Below, one piece after another: positions 62,310 through 64,000 of a DNA stretch of 64,000 nucleotides; the stretch's first letter is position 1; every line of letters begins with the position of its first letter. This DNA comes from Pyrenophora tritici-repentis (taxonomy: Eukaryota > Ascomycota > Dothideomycetes > Pleosporales > Pleosporaceae). Under the pieces are notes generated by a model. It was not told the DNA's origin and did not search any database. It saw nothing but the letters and a program-made list of their open reading frames with translations. The position numbers and the translations under genes are program-made. The stretch spans positions 744,001-808,000 of the forward strand of contig NC_089397.1 of assembly GCF_003171515.1 (NCBI RefSeq). Direction: 5' to 3'.

Positions 62310-63275
62310 TCAGGTCCCAGTCTGGCGCTGCTGTTGAGTCATGACCCAGCGCATCTTATCGCGAGTCTGGCACAGCGAGTCAACCAGTTCTTGGGCCTCA
62401 CGCTCCTTCTCGGGGAGTACACGTCGCAGCTTCTCTGCCTCCTGGACGAGCTGCTCCACCTCCTTTTTGTGCTCGGTCTTGTAAGCCTCCATGAGATTGG
62501 TCAGCTTGGCCTCGGTGCGGATAGCTCGTGACGACTCGTGTTGGAGCTGGTCGCTGATGATGGCCTGGCGCTTGATCTTGTCGGCGTCCTCGAGGCGCTT
62601 CCTTCGCAGCTCGTTCAGCTCGTCGTTGATCTGGCGGATTTTGCGCTCGTATCCCTCTGTCATGCGCTTGAAGCCATCGCGGGCAGTCTCAAGGTTGGTG
62701 TCGGCCATTCCCTTCATCTCGTATGCTTGTGACAGCTGCCGTTGTGTCTCGGACCGCGTGTCTCCGAGCATCTTCAGGGCTTCCTCGGCGCGCAGCTCTG
62801 CGGACTTCCTCCTGGCAACTTCGATGTCCAGCAATGCCTTGAGCTCTTCCAGCTTCCGGTCTTTGCGTTCGATGGCTCGAGCATTGGTACTGGCGAGAAC
62901 CTGCCAGTGCTCGTACTCGGCGCGAGAATCCTCGGCTTTGGTTTGGGCGGCCGACACTCGTTTGGCCTCGTCTTCTCGCGCAAGCTTCTCGGCTCGCAGC
63001 TCGCGACGCAGACGATCGTTTTCTTGCGTGATCTTATCAATGTACTGCGATGTCTTGGAGTTGGGTGTGTTGTAGTGGTTTGGGCGCGCCCATGAGCTGT
63101 TCTCGTCGGCGCTCATGGGGCTCAGAGGGCTCATGGGGGGCTTGTCGACAGCGAGCGGGCCTGAGACGTTGCGGGGTGAGGTGTGTGGCGGCATCGTGGT
63201 GGGTGAGGTGTTGCGTGGTAGTGCAGCGTCTGCAGTGCGAGAAGTGTCGTCCGAGGTCCAAGCTGACCCGGTCAT
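62310..63275 (-). CDS. She3-like coiled-coil protein (SWI5-dependent HO expression protein 3 family), 321 aa
   Basis: This is a single exon with ATG at 63273-63275. The first 70 residues are Ser/Thr/Pro-rich with several SP sites (MSPLSPMS), likely phosphorylated and disordered. From SKTSQYIDKITQENDRLRREL to the end the protein is one long heptad-patterned coiled coil. The region ERKDRKLEELKALL and the GDTRSETQRQL block match fungal proteins annotated as SWI5-dependent HO expression protein 3. In yeast She3 links She2-bound mRNAs to the myosin Myo4. In filamentous fungi a role in mRNA or cargo transport is only inferred. A minimal upstream ORF overlaps the start codon. Confidence 0.8.
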   Translation of the reverse strand: MTGSAWTSDDTSRTADAALPRNTSPTTMPPHTSPRNVSGPLAVDKPPMSPLSPMSADENSSWARPNHYNTPNSKTSQYIDKITQENDRLRRELRAEKLAREDEAKRVSAAQTKAEDSRAEYEHWQVLASTNARAIERKDRKLEELKALLDIEVARRKSAELRAEEALKMLGDTRSETQRQLSQAYEMKGMADTNLETARDGFKRMTEGYERKIRQINDELNELRRKRLEDADKIKRQAIISDQLQHESSRAIRTEAKLTNLMEAYKTEHKKEVEQLVQEAEKLRRVLPEKEREAQELVDSLCQTRDKMRWVMTQQQRQTGT

Positions 63276-63280
63276 GTCAT
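63272..63280 (-). promoter_or_regulatory. Minimal upstream ORF overlapping the She3-like start
   Basis: On the minus strand the bases ATGACATGACC contain an upstream ATG-ACA-TGA. Its stop codon shares the string ATGA with the main ATG. Ribosomes that initiate upstream would terminate on top of the true start, so it may tune translation by leaky scanning or reinitiation. Use of this ATG depends on the mRNA start, which is unknown. Confidence 0.4.
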
Positions 63281-64000
63281 GCTTTTGGTTGTTGTTGTTG
63301 AAGGGGAGATTGGGGAGTTGCGGTGCGGAATCTTTGTTGACGGGGTTAGCATCGAAACTGGACTATGCGTGAGAGTGTGAAAAGTGGGTGCGGGCAAGAC
63401 AATGGGAATTGGGATCTGGGAAAGCCGGCCTGGCTAGGAAAGATGTTTATGCAGCCTGCAGCCGCCGTAATCAGGGCGACGGCTCATCCGCCGTATTTAG
63501 GAGTGACAGGGGTGCGTCAAGCGCTAAGACTTACCTGGTTCCTTGGGAACCTCCGCTTTCTTCCTGTGCAGGATCCTGCTCCAGGACCGCATCTCCCCAG
63601 CACCGCAGATATAGCTGCGGGCTCCCCTTCTGTCTTTGATTAGCTAGGGTTCCAAGACTAAACAGAGCCACTGCGCCGCTTCTTGCCAATTCAGCAGCAA
63701 TCTGGTGGAGATTGTCTGCCAAAGCAAAAGGAAACCATAGCTTCAGCCTGGCTTGAGGGCCTCTTTTACCTTTTGTTTGAGATTGTAGTCCCGAAAGAAA
63801 GTCTTTCCTTCACCAGAGTGTTAGTGTGTGTCTTATGTTAGCTGGTCGTGGTCTGGCAAGCGGTGGGTGTCGTGAGTGTAGTTGGTTAGGAGTCAAGTCA
63901 GGCACAAGAAGAAACTATCTACAGCTTTGAAAAACCAAGCTAGCAGTTTCCTGCCGCTATTCGACTTCACCTTCACTTTCACTACACATGTTCAACTTCA
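63281..64000. other. Upstream region of the She3-like gene
   Basis: 720 bp to the window edge. Short frames only, without signatures. It should contain the promoter and 5' UTR of the minus-strand coiled-coil gene. Pyrimidine-rich tracts at 63780-63830 and 63960-63990 may mark promoters. Confidence 0.45.

Overview
This window looks like nuclear DNA of a filamentous ascomycete, probably a Dothideomycete of the Pleosporales type (an inference from gene style). Protein genes carry short GT-AG introns of about 46-190 bp with CTAAC/CTGAC-like branch sites. There is a Zn2Cys6 regulator, a GH131 glucanase, P450 and F-box-like genes, and fungal-type Copia, chromodomain Gypsy and hAT elements. No bacterial operons, tRNA, rRNA or CRISPR arrays were seen. 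Coordinates of spliced genes come from reading splice sites and frame continuity by eye.

Layout. 1-2683: 5' part of a minus-strand Ty1/Copia element with an open 705-codon frame running off the left edge, a half-tRNA-iMet primer site and a 235-bp LTR. 2.7-4.7 kb: no gene seen. 4.7-11.8 kb: three minus-strand host genes (unknown 153-aa protein, Zn2Cys6 transcription factor, AlkB-like dioxygenase with a long N-terminal extension). 12.3-22.9 kb: a transposon island. It holds a full-length, apparently very young chromodomain Gypsy element (identical 418-bp LTRs, 5-bp target duplication, intact gag and pol, -1 frameshift heptamer, likely self-primed, antisense Zn2Cys6-like ORF) and an intact hAT transposase. 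23.3-27.7 kb: a small Cys-rich protein and two tandem APH-like kinase paralogues. 28-41.3 kb: P450, F-box-like protein, degenerate SDR, 2OG-Fe(II) oxygenase, pirin, GH131 enzyme and CorA-like protein. 42.4-48 kb: tRNA-dihydrouridine synthase Dus2 between two broken F-box-like genes. 48.4-56.6 kb: housekeeping block with an MDR reductase, RNA polymerase III subunit RPC8, NUFIP1-like CCCH protein, cupin and PI-specific phospholipase C. 56.6-61.1 kb: gene-poor. 61.1-63.3 kb: a tiny Cys-rich spliced gene and a She3-like coiled-coil protein.

How the genes fit together. There is no single operon or clear biosynthetic cluster. The P450 and the IPNS-like oxygenase are tailoring-type enzymes about 4 kb apart, but no backbone synthase is present. 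The most unusual biology is in the Gypsy element. It combines retroviral-style frameshifting, an LTR/PBS complementarity consistent with self-priming, three tandem CX4CX2H modules at the Gag C-terminus, and a convergent antisense gene whose product has the cysteine spacing of a fungal binuclear-zinc transcription factor.
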